From Atherix ibis (lineage: Eukaryota > Arthropoda > Insecta > Diptera > Athericidae), in contig OY282605.1 in assembly GCA_958298945.1 (NCBI GenBank), positions 31,536,811-31,600,810 on the forward strand: 64,000 nucleotides of DNA, read 5' to 3'. The position numbers and the translations under genes were made by a program. The notes below the pieces were generated by a model that was not told the DNA's origin, did not search any database, and saw nothing but the letters and a program-made list of their open reading frames with translations. Of the stretch, positions 35,304 through 46,596 are shown in pieces. Position 1 is the first letter of the stretch. Each line of letters opens with the position of its first letter.

Positions 35304-36190
35304 GGGGTTTTTAATAAGAGTGACATGATTCCTTTTCAAAAACAAAAATATTAATTATTAACGAAATTCAAATGTTTTTTATTTAATGTGAAGTACAATC
35401 GATACAATTAAGTTCTGAATAAAACGTCATTCAAATGGCCTCCACGACTTCTTTTGCAGGAAAGAATTCGATGAACCTAATTTTCGAGCACTTTTTCCAC
35501 TAAATCAAGTCCTATGTCATGAAAAACACGTTCAATATTGACTTCTAAAGCTTGAAAAGAGTCCGGTTTATTGCTAAAGACCAATGACTTCAAATAACTC
35601 CACAATAAATAGTCTAATGATGTTAAATCACAACTTCTTGGAGGCCATTCAATGTCACAATTTCTTGAAATAATCGAATCTCCAAACTTTTCTCGCAATA
35701 ATTCAGTTTTTGCACGTGCTATGTGGCACGTAGCCCCGTCTTATTGGAACCAGATGTTGTCAAGATCAACTTCTTCCAATTTCGGCCATAAAAAGTTGGT
35801 TATCATCGATCTATACCGCTCCCCATTGACAGTAACGGTGTTACCAGCTTCATTTCGAAAGAAGTACGGACCTATGGTACCACCAGACCAAAAACCACAC
35901 CAAACTGTCAATTTAGGTGAAAGTAATGGGTATTCATGAATAATTTGTAGGTTATCTTCGCACCAGAATCGACAGTTTTGTTTATTTACCGCACCACTCA
36001 GATGAAAGTGAGCCTCATCGGAGAAGATGATGAGCGCACGAAAAGTTGCAATTGGAGAACGATTATTTTGATAATAAAATTGAATAATTTGTAAACGTTA
36101 CTTAATACAATGAAAAAAAAGACAGATCATGACATATTAAAAATGGCCGAAACGTCAATTAGAAATACTATCACTCTTATTGGAAAACCC
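35304..36190 (-). mobile_element. Tc3-like element, internally deleted
   Basis: Flanked by TA on both sides, with matching inverted ends (GGGTTTTTAATAAGAGTGAC and complement). Minus-strand pieces include CDIEWPPRSCDLTSLDYLLW, YLKSLVFSNKPDSFQALEVN and a central NKQNCRFWCEDN-type block. It is a shorter, separately decayed sister of the 13869-15138 element. Confidence 0.88.
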
Positions 36191-36425
36191 TATATATAAA
36201 ATTATATATGATAGATAATATAACTTAAAAAAATGAACTGCATTTGAAAAAAGACTTCAAACGTATAATTTAACACTCGAATCATTAATTAATTGTATTT
36301 AATATTTAGTATTTAATAGATAAAATTTTAATTTTTCATAAATATGAAAATTTTCTCTTCTCTTCCTTTATCAAGGAAAATTTCAAACCAGATAATATAA
36401 GTGACAGTTCAAAACTCAGGGATAT

Positions 36426-37938
36426 AGTATCAAATTCCTATTTAAGTACTCATATGACAATATATACTCCTACTTATGTATGTCAAAATGAATATGATAG
36501 TTGAGAAACTGTCTACGTCTCCGTTCATAAATTTTAGGTACAATATGACATTTTCTAATTTTAGAAAATCCAATTAATATTTCCTAGATTTTATACTCGA
36601 CCATATAACAACAAATATTAAAGAATTTTCGACTTCCTTTTTTAACGAAAGTCATGTTGCTTTTTGTTGTATATTTATTTTTAGGAAAAAAATTATGATT
36701 TCAATTTAAAAGAGATTTTTTAATTTGTGTTCATTAAAATGAATTTTAATTAAAATTTAAATAAGTAAAATCAAATGGCTGAATTATAGAAATTTTTATA
36801 AAAATTGCTTTTATTTCTTTAAAGAAATTTTTGTTCAAATTGTTGTTATGATTAGGGAAAATATAAAATTTCCTAAAAATTTTCTTTTAAAAGGACTTTT
36901 TTACTTTTTTTTTTGAAATGACAAGGAAGATTTTTATTATCTAATAATTTTTTTAAAAAGTTTTCATTGCCTGGTTTTAGGCTAAAAACAAGTTCAACTC
37001 GATTTTATATTTCTCAACATTATAACGGGTGTAGATGAATTTTCTTACTAACGTGTAAAAGAGATTTAACATTATCTTAAAAATACATACGAGTTGTGGC
37101 AGAAAATTGATGAGACTGGTACTAGACGACTTCTCTATGAAGCTGTGTGCAGTACAAATTTCAAAACGGACCTCAAGACGGACCTCAATCACGGACGCAT
37201 TTAACATTGAAAACTGATGAAAATATAGAATTTGTCTAGCGATTCTTTATAAAAAAGAGATTGTTTCTAAACAAGAAAGTCCTTAAAATGCTGAGAAAAA
37301 GGTTTCTTTACTAAAGATCTGTCATTGCGTACACTTACACTTGGTTTCTTCATTCATCAAAAAGGTTTTTGTTGCAAAAATGGAATCTGTTGGAACCCCA
37401 GAACCAAATTTTCATTTGATTTTTGTTTGTTTCTTAAGATAAAAAATACTTAAAAATATATAATTTTGGTATTATCGATAACACCCAAAGGAGTTGCATA
37501 AGCTGAGACTTTTTAATCTTAAAATATGAACAAACTTAGAAAATCATTTTTTTAGAGCTTTCAGTATGAACAATTTTTTATAGTTAAAACAATTTTAATT
37601 TCATAATCTTGATATTATATGATCTTAGATAGTAATTTTTTTAAAAAAGTAGATTTGGATCAAAATTGGTCATAAACCCAAGGTACCAGTATTTAGGATG
37701 ATTCCATTTCCAATTTCTAACTAGAAATCCACTTAGTTTAGAATGTAAAACAATATCAAATGACATTAATTTTACTATAATTTCTATAATTATTTTTATT
37801 TTAGATAAAATTCAACATACCAAATAATTATTAAATTGGCTTTTTTTGGTTAATTTTTTTAGAAATTCCAATAAAAGTTTTAGGCATAGAAAAATACAAT
37901 AAATGAAATTGCGAAAAATTCTTCTAATAATATTTATA
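36426..37938. other. AT-rich non-coding stretch
   Basis: No gene is supported. A minus-strand frame at 37207-36977 is open but shows no known motif. Confidence 0.5.
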
Positions 37939-39199
37939 CGAGGTCTGTTCAAAAAGTATCGCGAATTTTGTGTTTATTAAAAAATTATTTATTTATTCAT
38001 AAATATCTATTTTGTCCCCTTCAAATTAATCCCCACAAGATATTATACACTTGTGCGAACGTTTTTTCCAATTCTCGAAGCACTTCAAAAAATCATTTTT
38101 TGTGATCTTGTTCAGCTCCTCCTTCGATGTCGTTTTTATCTCCTCAATTGTAGCGTAGCGTCGTCCTTTCATGGGGCTCTTCAGTTGGGGGAACAAGAAA
38201 AAGTGACAGGGGGCCAGATCTGGGAAATACAGTGGCTTCGGCTTTATTAGTGTGTTGTTTTTGGCCAAAAATTCGCGCACAAGCAACGATGCGTGAGTAG
38301 GGGCGTTATCATGGTGCAAAAGCCAATTTTTGTTCTTCCACAAATCCGGGCGTTTCTAGCGGATTGCTGCACGCAAATTGCACATAAGTTGCAGGTAATA
38401 TTCCTTATTGACCGTTCTACACTGTGGCAAGAACTCATGATGCACCACGCCCCTCAATCGAAGAAAACTATAAGCAAAACCTTCACATTCGACCGAACTT
38501 GGTGCGCTTTTTTCGGTCTTGGCTCGTGCGGTAGCTTCCATTGTGATGGTTAAGATTTGGTTTCTTAGTTATAACCATAAACCCATGATTCGTTACCAGT
38601 TATGATTCTCTGGAGCAAATTTGGGTCGTCGCGGACAGAGTCCAAAAGCTCCTTAGCAATGTTAATGCGATGCTGTTTTTTATCCAAATTTAGTAATTTC
38701 GGTACGAATTTCGCGGCGATCCGTCTCACGCCAATCGATATGTTTAAGTCCTCAGTAACTTCTCTAACGATGATTTGACGATTGGACAATACTTTTTTCT
38801 TCACTTCATCAATGTTTTCGTCTGTTGTTGACTTGCTCGTGCGTCCGGCACGCTTTTCATCGTTTACATTTTCTCGGCCCTCTGGGAACATTTTGTACCA
38901 CCAATAAACGTTGTTTCGCTCCAGGTAGCTTTACCATATGCCAAAGTCAACATTCGGAATGCGTCCGCGCAATTAATTTTGTTTTTTCACACAAAATTTG
39001 ATACAGATTCTTTGATCCATTTTTTGGAATGGGCAAAAATCGAAAGACTGTCAAAAATTAACTGAGCATTCCAAACGACCGAACTTGTCGGAATAAGTGA
39101 AAGACATGAGTACCAATATAACGCCACAAAAAAATCGAAAATCGAATATACGTAACTCGCGGAAATTCAAAAGTCGCGATACTTTTTGCACAGACCTCG
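37939..39199 (-). mobile_element. mariner, lineage 1, full-length decayed copy
   Basis: Clean TA duplication on both sides and inverted ends CGAGGTCTGTTCAAAAAGTA. Minus-strand pieces run in order: GRENVNDEKRAGRTSKSTTD and VRRIAAKFVPKLLNLDKKQH with IITGNESWVYGYN (first catalytic Asp changed to Asn), KTEKSAPSSVECEGFAYSFL, and a C-terminal frame 38343-38026 with WLLHHDNAPTHASLLVREFL and FPDLAPCHFFLFPQLK. At the third catalytic position CDF has become CHF. Two of three catalytic residues are gone. Confidence 0.9.
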
Positions 39200-40567
39200 T
39201 ATAATTTTCTATTCATGATATTTTTAACCTATTTCGATTTATTATCAGTTAATATCATGTTCATATATATGTGCATATATGGTATATTCTTTACTAGTAA
39301 ACTTTTACTTCATGAAAGTTTTTATTAATGCTTTCATTAGTATACCAATCGTGTCGATAGTCTAATTCAAAAGAGCACATGAAATCCTTGAAGACTGACA
39401 AAATATTCCTTGAGGATTGAAGAATTATGTCTTTATACATTGAGCACTAATAACTCATCGATATTAGTCTATTAATCGATTTTCTTACTATGTAAAGACA
39501 TAATAGAAGGAAATTACGTTGTTAGCTTGAAAGTTGATTTATTTAATAATTTTCCTTCTTTTCATATACGATGACTATTGAAATTTAATACACTTCATAC
39601 GAGTACACAAATATTGATTTATTTTTAACAATATAAACGAATTGTTTTTAAAATATATATAGTACATCAAAATATCTTATTTATTTAGTTTTTTTCAGTA
39701 ATTATTATTGAAATAAAAAAATTATGCTAATAACAATGATTAAATCATTGAAGCTATATAAATGCGAAGCGTATTAAATTTGAAAAAAAAATAAGAGAAA
39801 AAAGCCATCATTTCGTTAGGGGTTTCAGTTAATTTGTAATCAGTTATCTTCCAAATGAATCAACTTGATTGATGTATTCGAATAATCAAATTTGAACCGT
39901 GGCTTTGCACAAGGATACTCGTAAACAAGTCAAAATTAATTTGTTGTTATTTGAAATGTAGCCAAAACTAAATAAAGTTTACTATTGAAAATTAGATCCA
40001 ACTAGGCTATTCTACGTTGCCATATTGTGAAAATTGTTACTATTCAGAAAATTCCATTTATTTCGATTAGTGAACATAAATATGTATTCAACAAGTTATG
40101 CTAAAACAATTACAGGAATGAGTATGAGTACGAGTACGCGTCCATCAATGTTTTTCTTCAAATATAAGGAATCAGACCGCCTGTTGGCAAACACGTTTAC
40201 ATCCCACTGACTTTTATTCAGAAAAGCAATTTTCCTTATTTTCTTCATCAATGAAAATTAGTTTATATATTGTACATTCCTGTTCAACCATCACCCCCCA
40301 CCCTTCCCCCCTCCCCATAAACAGAAATAAAAATAACATAAATTTACATAGTACTCATGTTATAGAAATTAAATATCATTAATAATATATAATTTTCGTT
40401 TAAAAGTCAAAGTAATAGTGCAAAAATATCATCACTATAAATGTTTTATAAAATAATTCAAATTTTGAAAATTAGAAAAATATTAAAAGTTTGCAAGGAT
40501 CATGTGTATAAATTTATTTCTTTATTTTTGTACTATTTAGTTACAAAAAAATCTAAAAACTATTCTA
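39200..40567. other. AT-rich non-coding stretch
   Basis: No gene is supported. A C-rich run (CACCCCCCACCCTTCCCCCC) lies at 40291-40310. Confidence 0.5.
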
Positions 40568-41853
40568 CGAGGGTCGTTCAATAAGTCCTTAGAAAATCCG
40601 AGATATTGGGCTCGTAGTGTCGGCGAAGATTTTTTTTTGTAAGTAGCATTATCGACAGGAAAGCTGTCCTAGTAGCAAAATTTCAGCTCGATCCATAGCG
40701 TAGGTCAATTTCTATCGTCGATTAAAGTTAACGACATTTATTTGTGCATAACAATGGAAAAAAGCGAGTTTAGGGCTGTCATCAAACATCTCCATTTGAA
40801 GAGCTTAAGCCCGAAAGAAATCAAAGCCGAGTTGAATGCAGTTCATGGCACATCTGCACCTGTGTTTGCGATGGTTTACAATTGGGTGAATGAATTTAAA
40901 CGTGGCCGTTCATTCACAAAAGATGAACATCGTTCAGGACGCCCAGTTGAGGTGTCTACTCCTGAAATCATCGACAAAATCCACGATCTGATTTTAAACG
41001 ATCGGTGAATTAAAGTGCGCGAATTAGTTGAGGCCACGGGCATATCACAAGGTACAGTCGCTTCAATTTTGCATGAAAAAATGTCTGTGAAAAAAATGTC
41101 GGCAAGATGGGTGCCGCGTTTGCTCTCAGAGGAGAATAAGCGCAATCGTGTAGTGGACTCTGAGGCTATGTTGGCACTCTTTCATCGAAATCCTGCTGAA
41201 TTCCTTCGTCGATATGTCACTGTGGACGAAACCTGGATACACTACTACACTCCAGAAACGAAGAGACAGTCATCACAGTAGATTTTCAAGGGTGAACGGG
41301 CTCCGAAGAAGGCAAAAACTGTGCCATCGGCCGGCAAGGTGATGGCCACGGTCTTTTGGGATTCGCAGGGCATCATTTTTATCGACTACTTGGAAAAAGG
41401 AAAACCAATAACAGGAGCGTATTACGCGTCGTTATTGCAACGGTTGAGCGAGGAAATCAAAGAGAAACGCCCTCATCTGAAGAAGAAAAAAATCCTCTTG
41501 CATCAGCACAATGCGCGTGTGAACACCTGCGCTGTTTCCATGGCCAAAAATGTGGAATTGAGAATGGAATTGTTGCAGCATCCCGCTTATTCACCATATT
41601 TGGCCCCGAGTGACTATTTTCTTTTCCCCAATCTGAAGAAATGGCTTGGCGGACGACGGTTCACTTCCAATGAGGACGTCATTGCTCAAACGGATGAGTA
41701 TTTTGCAGAACTTCCGAAATCCTATTTTTTGGACGGGATAAAAATTTTGGAAAAGTATATAGAGCTAAAAGGAGATTATGTTGAAATATAAATTTTTTTT
41801 TTTTAAAACAGTTTTTTTTCATCTTTTTCTAAGGACTTATTGAACGACCTTCG
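40568..41853 (+). mobile_element. mariner, lineage 2, full-length copy with stops
   Basis: TA on each side and inverted ends CGAGGGTCGTTCAATAAGTC. Transposase frame from the ATG at 40754 (MEKSEFRAVIKHLHLKSLSP) to 41791 (LKGDYVEI), with only two in-frame stops: TGA at about 41006 where the sister has CAA, and TAG at about 41279 where the sister has TGG. The first catalytic motif is VTVDETWIHYYTPE. The second is HQHNARVN, so Asp is replaced by His (sister HQDNARVH). The third Asp is present in APSDYFLFPNL. It is recently inactivated. Confidence 0.92.
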
Positions 41854-41980
41854 TAAAAACTACAAAATTGTTCAAAAAAAATTTCACAAGTTATTATAAT
41901 GCCTTAAAAAAATTATAGTTCTTCTTTTAAAAATAATACATATTAGGATAAATTCTATTTAATATAAAAAATAGATATTA

Positions 41981-42985
41981 TACGAGGGTAATATGATAAG
42001 ACAGTAATAAATGCTAAAAATACATCTGATATCAGCAAAATAATATTTTTGTTATCAATAAGCATTCCTAAGAAGATGTTATAATTTTTTTTTATAAATA
42101 TCTATGCATTAGTTTAGTTTTGATAGCCATTTAAAAGAGACAAGGTTCGTGTTTTTTATTAATATTGAAAAAAGTGAATATTGTAAATTCATAAAACATA
42201 ATTGTTTGGTAAAAAACTATGTCTGAAACGAAAACTAACTTTAAAAAATATTATATGGACCTCTTACTATCGTTTGGAATAAATCAGAAGTTATTTACTA
42301 AATTTCCTTATAGTTGTAAAAGTATAAGTACTGCATTTGCTAATACCTGACCATTTGAATATTTGAAAGTGTAATTAATATAAATAAATTTTTACAACGA
42401 TTCATAGCAGAGACCAAATTTAAATATAAATGATTCTGTTGGCAGGAAAGGTTATGGCTAGTATTTTTTTGGAATGCACATGGTATAATGTCCATCGAAT
42501 ATCTTGAAGGGAAAAAAAACGATATCAGAACAGTATCAAACAGCATTATTAGATCAGTTGAAAAATAAAAATAAAACAAAACAAAAAGATCGCATTTGGC
42601 AAAGAAAAAAATTATATTTCATCAAAATAATGCACCTGCATATTAATTGACATTTGCAACGGTAATATTAGTGGAATTACGTTATAAATTACTTTCCCAC
42701 CCATAATATTATTAATATTTATATTTGTACAACTTGTTCCGGTTTCCAGACATGATAAAATGGCTTTGTGGAAATAAACATGCAGTCAATTCTGAAGTTA
42801 TAAACGAAACAGGTATCTATTTTACAGAGTTTGACAAATCGTATTACATTGATGGTATTGAAAGTTCAAAAGTCGTTAAACAAAGCGTTTCGAGCTAAAA
42901 GGAGACTATATTGAAAACTAAATCAATTTTTGTTTAATAAATTAGTTCTTTATTTCATTTATAACTGACTTATCATACTGCCCTT
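41981..42985 (+). mobile_element. mariner, lineage 5, highly decayed
   Basis: Ends GAGGGTAATATGATAAG and CTTATCATACTGCCCTTGT form an inverted repeat. In between, broken plus-strand frames give FGMHMV, YLEGKKTISEQYQTALLDQL-like, and LWKLYF.. HQNNAPAY-like phrases. The N-terminal DNA-binding half is mostly gone. Confidence 0.65.
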
Positions 42986-43309
42986 GTTTTATTTAGATTA
43001 TATTAAAAAAATTGCTATCTATTATTTTTTCATCAAAATGCAAAATACAAAAGCTCTTCGAATTGTTATTGCCACGAAAAATATTCAAAGTACAATTCCA
43101 TATTTTCTTTTTTTTAGATGTTCGATTTTTCTATATGTAAAATGATAATAATTTTCCATTCAACAGAATAGATTGAAATTTATACCTTTTGACATCGTGA
43201 ATATGTTGATTTTGTTTATGTTCAAATGAAATATTATTTATATAAAATATCTTCCATTTACCATAATATATATACTATATAAAAAAAATGGGCGCTAAAT
43301 ATTCATATG
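42986..43309. other. AT-rich non-coding stretch
   Basis: Nothing recognised. Confidence 0.5.
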
Positions 43310-44170
43310 CTCTCAGCTACACTGAACTCTCAACTGATAAGAAAACCAATCCACATGGACTCTAAAGTGTGCAATAAATTTTCAAACAAAAAAATACCAT
43401 TACCACTGATCATTGTCCAAATTAAAATCTACCAACAGTCGTTTACAAAATGATTTAATAAATTCCTGTTTGAAATACAACAAGTTATTATGCTGGTCTT
43501 ATTTTTTTTCAATTTTTTTAAGTCATCGTTGAATATCAGAAAAACAGCGAAATAGCACTGATAAAAAATTCAATCTTTGTTGATTTTCTTAGGGAAAGTA
43601 ATTTTGCCATAATTCTCTCTCTTGGGGACTATTTTTTTCGTAGTTCATAAGTAAAAAAAGGGATCATCGCTTCTCTCTTACCCAACCCAAACTAGAGACA
43701 CTGCCTTCTTACCTACACAAAGTGGAGATGCTTTCCTCTTACGATAAAGGAAATTAGAAACGTTTTTCTTTACCGAATTAGAACTAATTTTTAGTTTTTA
43801 AAAATATATTTGTCAATCCAAAGTAAATCTTTTCAACAACAATAACTTCTCAACTAAAAATCAACAATAACTTCTGAGGTTTATATACTAAATTGAAGAT
43901 CGCCAAAATGAAAAAAGCTTCATAAACAAAAATTCTACTAAACCACAAGAACCACAAAACTCTTTCCATGATTACAATTTAATTAATTCGACTTAGATTA
44001 AGAAATCAGAATATGGAATATGAGATATTTTTATAATCAAAAAATTTTGATGAAAAATTGCAATTATAATTCGATCTGATAAGGTCATAATCGATAATTG
44101 CCGGAAAAGTGTTAGACGAAAGAACTTTTAGTATTTAGAAAAGAACATTTCTAATTATTTTTATTTATTC
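43310..44170 (-). repeat. diverged copy of the peptide-gene duplication unit
   Basis: By eye this block matches the 3' flank, second exon and upstream block of the other copies. The segment that should hold the intron 5' part and exon 1 is absent between about 43830 and 43840. Confidence 0.75.
43678..43767 (-). pseudogene. peptide family copy 3, exon 2 only (tandem-repeat subtype)
   Basis: After a conserved acceptor (GGTAAAG at 43774-43768) the minus strand reads KNVSNFLYRKRKASPLCVGK, then KAVSLVWVG and a stop. This parallels YVPNYLNRKR and the terminal SPILPTSVWVG of the 55602 copy, including the RKR and GKK basic sites. The promoter block with TTTATATA (43880-43887) lies only about 110 bases upstream, because exon 1 with the signal peptide has been deleted. 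It cannot make a secreted product as it stands. Base changes show it is the oldest recognisable copy. Confidence 0.7.
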
Positions 44171-44630
44171 GAAATCTAATTCGTAATTTATCTCAATTAT
44201 TATTCAAATAAGGTGAAAAATGCTAGACGAAAAAGTGTTAGAAGTAACGTCTGGTAATATTAAAACTTGAAAAAAAAATCATAATGTAAATTATTGACTC
44301 GGCTAAATTTTCTGTTGGCTAAATATGATGATGGAAATGTAATGAATCACTTTTTTGATGTAGTCCTTAAATCCGCGACCATTAATATTTGTTTGAATTA
44401 AAAGTTTTTGCACACAGCAATAACAAAAAACAGATTTATCTCCAACAAAAGTCTTATATTTTAAGTGCAGTTTCTTTATGTCGAAAGTTCATAACAAAAA
44501 TCAAAGGATATCTGGTCAGTAGTATTTTGGAAAAGCGCGCTTACCATACTGATCCAGCCAATATTGCCAATAATATATTATTCTTTTATTTTACTTATTT
44601 TTGCAAGAGCAAATTAAAAAGCAATAAGTA
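44171..44630. other. AT-rich non-coding stretch
   Basis: An open plus-strand frame from 44389 has no recognised motif and runs into the mariner terminal repeat, so I do not call it. Confidence 0.5.
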
Positions 44631-45883
44631 CGAGGGTCGTTCAATAAGTCCTTAGAAAATTTCAGAAATTGCGCTCCTAGTGTCGGTAAAGCTTTTTTTT
44701 TGTAAGTAGCATTATCAACAGGAAAGCTGTCCTAGTAGCAAAATTTCAGCTCGATCCATAGCGTAGGTCAATTTCTATCGTCGATTAAAGTTAACGACAT
44801 TTATTTGTGCATAACAATGGAAAAAAGCGAGTTTAGGGCTGTCATCAAACATCTCCATTTGAAAGGCTTAAGCCCGAAAGAAATCAAAGCCGAGTTGGAT
44901 GCAGTTCGTGGCACATGTGCACCTGTGTTTGCGACGGTTTACCATTGGGTGAATGAATTTAAACGTGGCCGTTCATCCCCAAAAGATGAACATCGTTCAG
45001 GACGCCCAGTTGAGGTGTCTACTCCTGAAATCATCGACAAAATCCACGATCTGATTTTGAACGATCGGCAAATTAAAGTGCACGAATTAGTTGAGGCCAC
45101 GGGCATATCACAAGGTACAGCCGCTTCAATTTTGCATGAAAATTGTCTGTGAAAAAAATTTCGGCAAGATGGGTGCTGCGTTTGCTCTCAGAGGAGAATA
45201 AGCGCAATCGTGTAGTGGACTCTGAGGCTATGCTGGCACTCTTTCATCGCAATCCTGAATTCCTACGTCGATATGTCACTGTGGACGAAACCTGGATACA
45301 CTACTACACTCCAGAAACGAAGAGACAGTCATCACAGTGGATTTTCAAGGGTGAACGGGCTCCGAAGAAGGCAAAAACTGTGCCATCGACCGGCAAGGTG
45401 ATGGCCACGGTCTTTTGGGATTCGCAGGGCATCATTTTTGGAAAAAGGAAAAACAATAACAGGAGCGTATTACGCGTCGTTATTGCAACGGTTGACCGAG
45501 GAAATCAAAAAGAAACGCCCCCATCTGAAGAAGAAAAAAATCCTCTTGCATCAGGACAATGCGCGTGTGCACACCTGCGCTGTTTCCATGGCCAAAATTG
45601 TGGAATTGAGAATGGAATTGTTGCGGCATCCCGCTTATTCACCAGATTCTGAAGAAATGGCTTGGCGGACGACGGTTCACTTCCAACGAGGACGTCATTG
45701 CTCAAACGGATGAGTATTTTGCAGAACTTCCGAAATCCTATTTTTTGGACAGGATAAAAATTTTGGAAAAACGGTTGGAAAACTGTATAGAGCTAAAAGG
45801 AGATGATGTTGAAAAATAAAAAATTTTTTTTTTAAAAACAATTTTTTTCCATCTTTTTCTAAGGACTTATTGAACGACCCTCG
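44631..45883 (+). mobile_element. mariner, lineage 2, full-length copy with deletions
   Basis: Intact ends CGAGGGTCGTTCAATAAGTC and complement, with TA on both sides. The N-terminal frame 44817-45152 (MEKSEFRAVIKHLHLKGLSP) is followed by a one-base deletion at about 45141. Next comes the frame with VTVDETWIHYYTPETKRQ, an 11-base deletion at about 45440, HQDNARVHTCAV, and a 32-base deletion at about 45648 that removes the third catalytic Asp region (SPDSEEMAW instead of SPDLAPSDYFLF). The second Asp is intact, unlike the 40568 copy. Confidence 0.92.
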
Positions 45884-46209
45884 TATGAAAGCGTTGAAAA
45901 ATTTGGCATAACGCATAAAGTTCTTCTAAAATTGAATTTGAAATTTCGAAATTAAATCGACATTTAATAGACAACATTCACCTCCACACCAACTGGTTAA
46001 CACAACAGTTCTCCTATATATGTGTTAGTATAGAAATGTTAATTTTGAATTGAAATTTCGAGGCGAAAATATTCAGAAAAGCAACGTACACATACACATA
46101 TGTGTACACCAATGGGAAAAGCAATTTGTGCTGAGGAGACTTAAGCTACGATCACACGGAATTATTCATGCAATGATAGTGTGATAGAGGAAATTTTTTA
46201 CACCAGTAA
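45884..46209. other. non-coding stretch
   Basis: No gene recognised. Confidence 0.5.
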
Positions 46210-46399
46210 TAGGCCTATAGAGGTTCTGGGACACTTTTTGAAAAATAATTAAAAAAAAAAATAAGTAGACTACTACTTTTATATAACTCAATGGTCACGC
46301 CAACCTATGCAGCAAATCAGACACAACACTATGACGCATACAGCAATGGATTTTGGCAAATCCACTTTCAAAAAGTGTCCCTGATCCTCCACAGCCCTA
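46210..46399. repeat. 190-bp foldback MITE
   Basis: The ends TAGGCCTATAGAGGTTCTGG and the complement of GATCCTCCACAGCCCTA pair over about 33 bases, including GGGACACTTTTTGAAA exactly. No coding sequence. Confidence 0.7.
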
Positions 46400-46596
46400 C
46401 TACTTGCACCATCCTAAAATAATGGTCCGTTCGTGATTTTTTGCACAAACCAAATTGCGTGCGATTTGAGAGGGAGTTTGCACAAATCAAAACGTCCGCC
46501 ATTGTAGAACGAATTAAAGTGAAATATTCACTTGCATACTAAGTAGAAATACGTGTAATTTTTTTAAAAAATTCTTAAAATAAAAAATGTTCTAAG

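Larger units (their letters stand above)
34332..36425 (-). repeat. inverted duplication arm A2 carrying a peptide gene
   Basis: Reverse-complement match to 17823-18785. Roughly 1.1 kb of extra sequence at about 35160-36270, including a Tc3-like element, interrupts this arm. Confidence 0.85.

Noticed and set aside
36977..37207. Minus-strand open frame of 76 codons in a gap
   Set aside because: No motif, no splice support and AT-driven composition; likely chance.
44389..44655. Plus-strand frame of 88 codons
   Set aside because: It runs into the mariner terminal repeat and has no recognisable motif.
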